From assembly GCA_030746455.1 (NCBI GenBank), contig JASLMQ010000090.1:1-5510 (forward strand): 5,510 nucleotides of DNA. Direction: 5' to 3'. The notes beneath the pieces were generated by a model. That model did not search any database, was not told the DNA's origin, and saw only the letters and a program-made list of their open reading frames with translations. Shown here in pieces: positions 5,310 to 5,510 of this stretch. Each line of letters begins with the position of its first letter. Within the stretch, counting starts at the first letter, position 1. A program made the position numbers and the translations under genes. This DNA comes from Candidatus Latescibacterota bacterium (lineage in GTDB: Bacteria > Latescibacterota > UBA2968 > GCA-2709665).

Positions 5310-5510
5310 TAACCCGTCATGGCGACCCGGCGCCGCTCGCCATCGATCCGGAACTCGACCGTGACGCTGCCATCCGGCTGCTTCGTCACGGCGTCGATGC
5401 CCGTGTCAGGCGGTGGCGTGCGGCCGCAGAAGGGTACCAGAAGCGATGCAAAGCCCTCGGAGGCGGTTTCGGCATCGGCCTCGAGGTGGATGAGGCCTGT
5501 CGGGGTGCCC
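5309..5510 (-). CDS. C-terminal fragment of an unrecognised protein, possibly heparinase II/III-like
   Basis: The minus strand is open from the window edge to the TAG at 5311-5309, giving 66 codons; the start lies beyond 5510. The peptide begins GTPTGLIHLEADAETASEGF, continues ASLLVPFCGRTPPP (21-34) and ends with QPDGSVTVEFRIDGERRRVA (44-63). The alternating polar/hydrophobic pattern with turns at PDG and DG suggests a beta-sheet-rich C-terminal domain. The FASLLVPF segment followed by a proline-rich turn and a DGSV strand is reminiscent of the last domain of heparinase II/III-type polysaccharide lyases, but 66 residues are too few to be sure. Codon pattern and protein-like composition support it being coding. 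It converges on the flavoprotein operon. Confidence 0.6.
   Translation of the reverse strand, partial: GTPTGLIHLEADAETASEGFASLLVPFCGRTPPPDTGIDAVTKQPDGSVTVEFRIDGERRRVAMTG

Noticed and set aside
5065..5364. A 99-codon open frame on the plus strand across the convergent intergenic region
   Set aside because: It runs through a terminator, several hairpins and the end of the opposite-strand gene, has no convincing ribosome site and shows no family-like sequence.

Overview
This looks like chromosomal DNA of a high-GC bacterium (roughly two thirds G+C by eye, strong G/C preference at third codon positions, clear Shine-Dalgarno sites). Nothing in it points to a plasmid, phage, insertion sequence or CRISPR array. 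The lineage cannot be named from the sequence. The combination of a eukaryote-like FGAM synthetase, an orphan URO-D-fold protein with an HSDGN motif and TATCTT-type -10 boxes would suit environmental phyla such as Gemmatimonadota, Latescibacterota or Poribacteria, but that is a guess.

Layout: (1) Positions 1-2247, minus strand, hold the first 749 residues of a large single-chain phosphoribosylformylglycinamidine synthase (PurL/PFAS, de novo purine synthesis); its C-terminal part lies beyond position 1. (2) Positions 2248-2508 are a divergent promoter region. It carries a promoter for each side, two ACGCG/CGCGT inverted repeats about two helical turns apart, and two mutually exclusive hairpins in the purL leader. 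(3) Positions 2509-3603, plus strand, encode a uroporphyrinogen-decarboxylase-fold protein that is not a true HemE. (4) After 27 bases, positions 3631-5007 encode a flavin-dependent CoA-disulfide-reductase/NADH-oxidase-like protein with a single redox Cys. (5) Positions 5008-5308 are a convergent intergenic region. It has a hairpin terminator for the plus-strand operon, then a good promoter (TTGACA-18-TATCTT) facing a run of three hairpins that could be a small structured RNA. (6) Positions 5309-5510, minus strand, are the last 66 codons of an unrecognised gene, possibly heparinase II/III-like.

The two plus-strand genes very probably form a two-gene operon with one promoter and one terminator. 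Their shared job is unknown: a URO-D-fold protein next to a thiol/disulfide flavoenzyme suggests small-molecule redox or one-carbon chemistry, but no corrinoid protein is in view. purL is read from the opposite side of the same control region, so shared regulation is possible but unproven. The most unusual points are the human-like PurL, the altered metal-site motif of the URO-D-like protein, the paired palindromes in the divergent promoter, and the promoter-plus-hairpins block at about 5174-5309.
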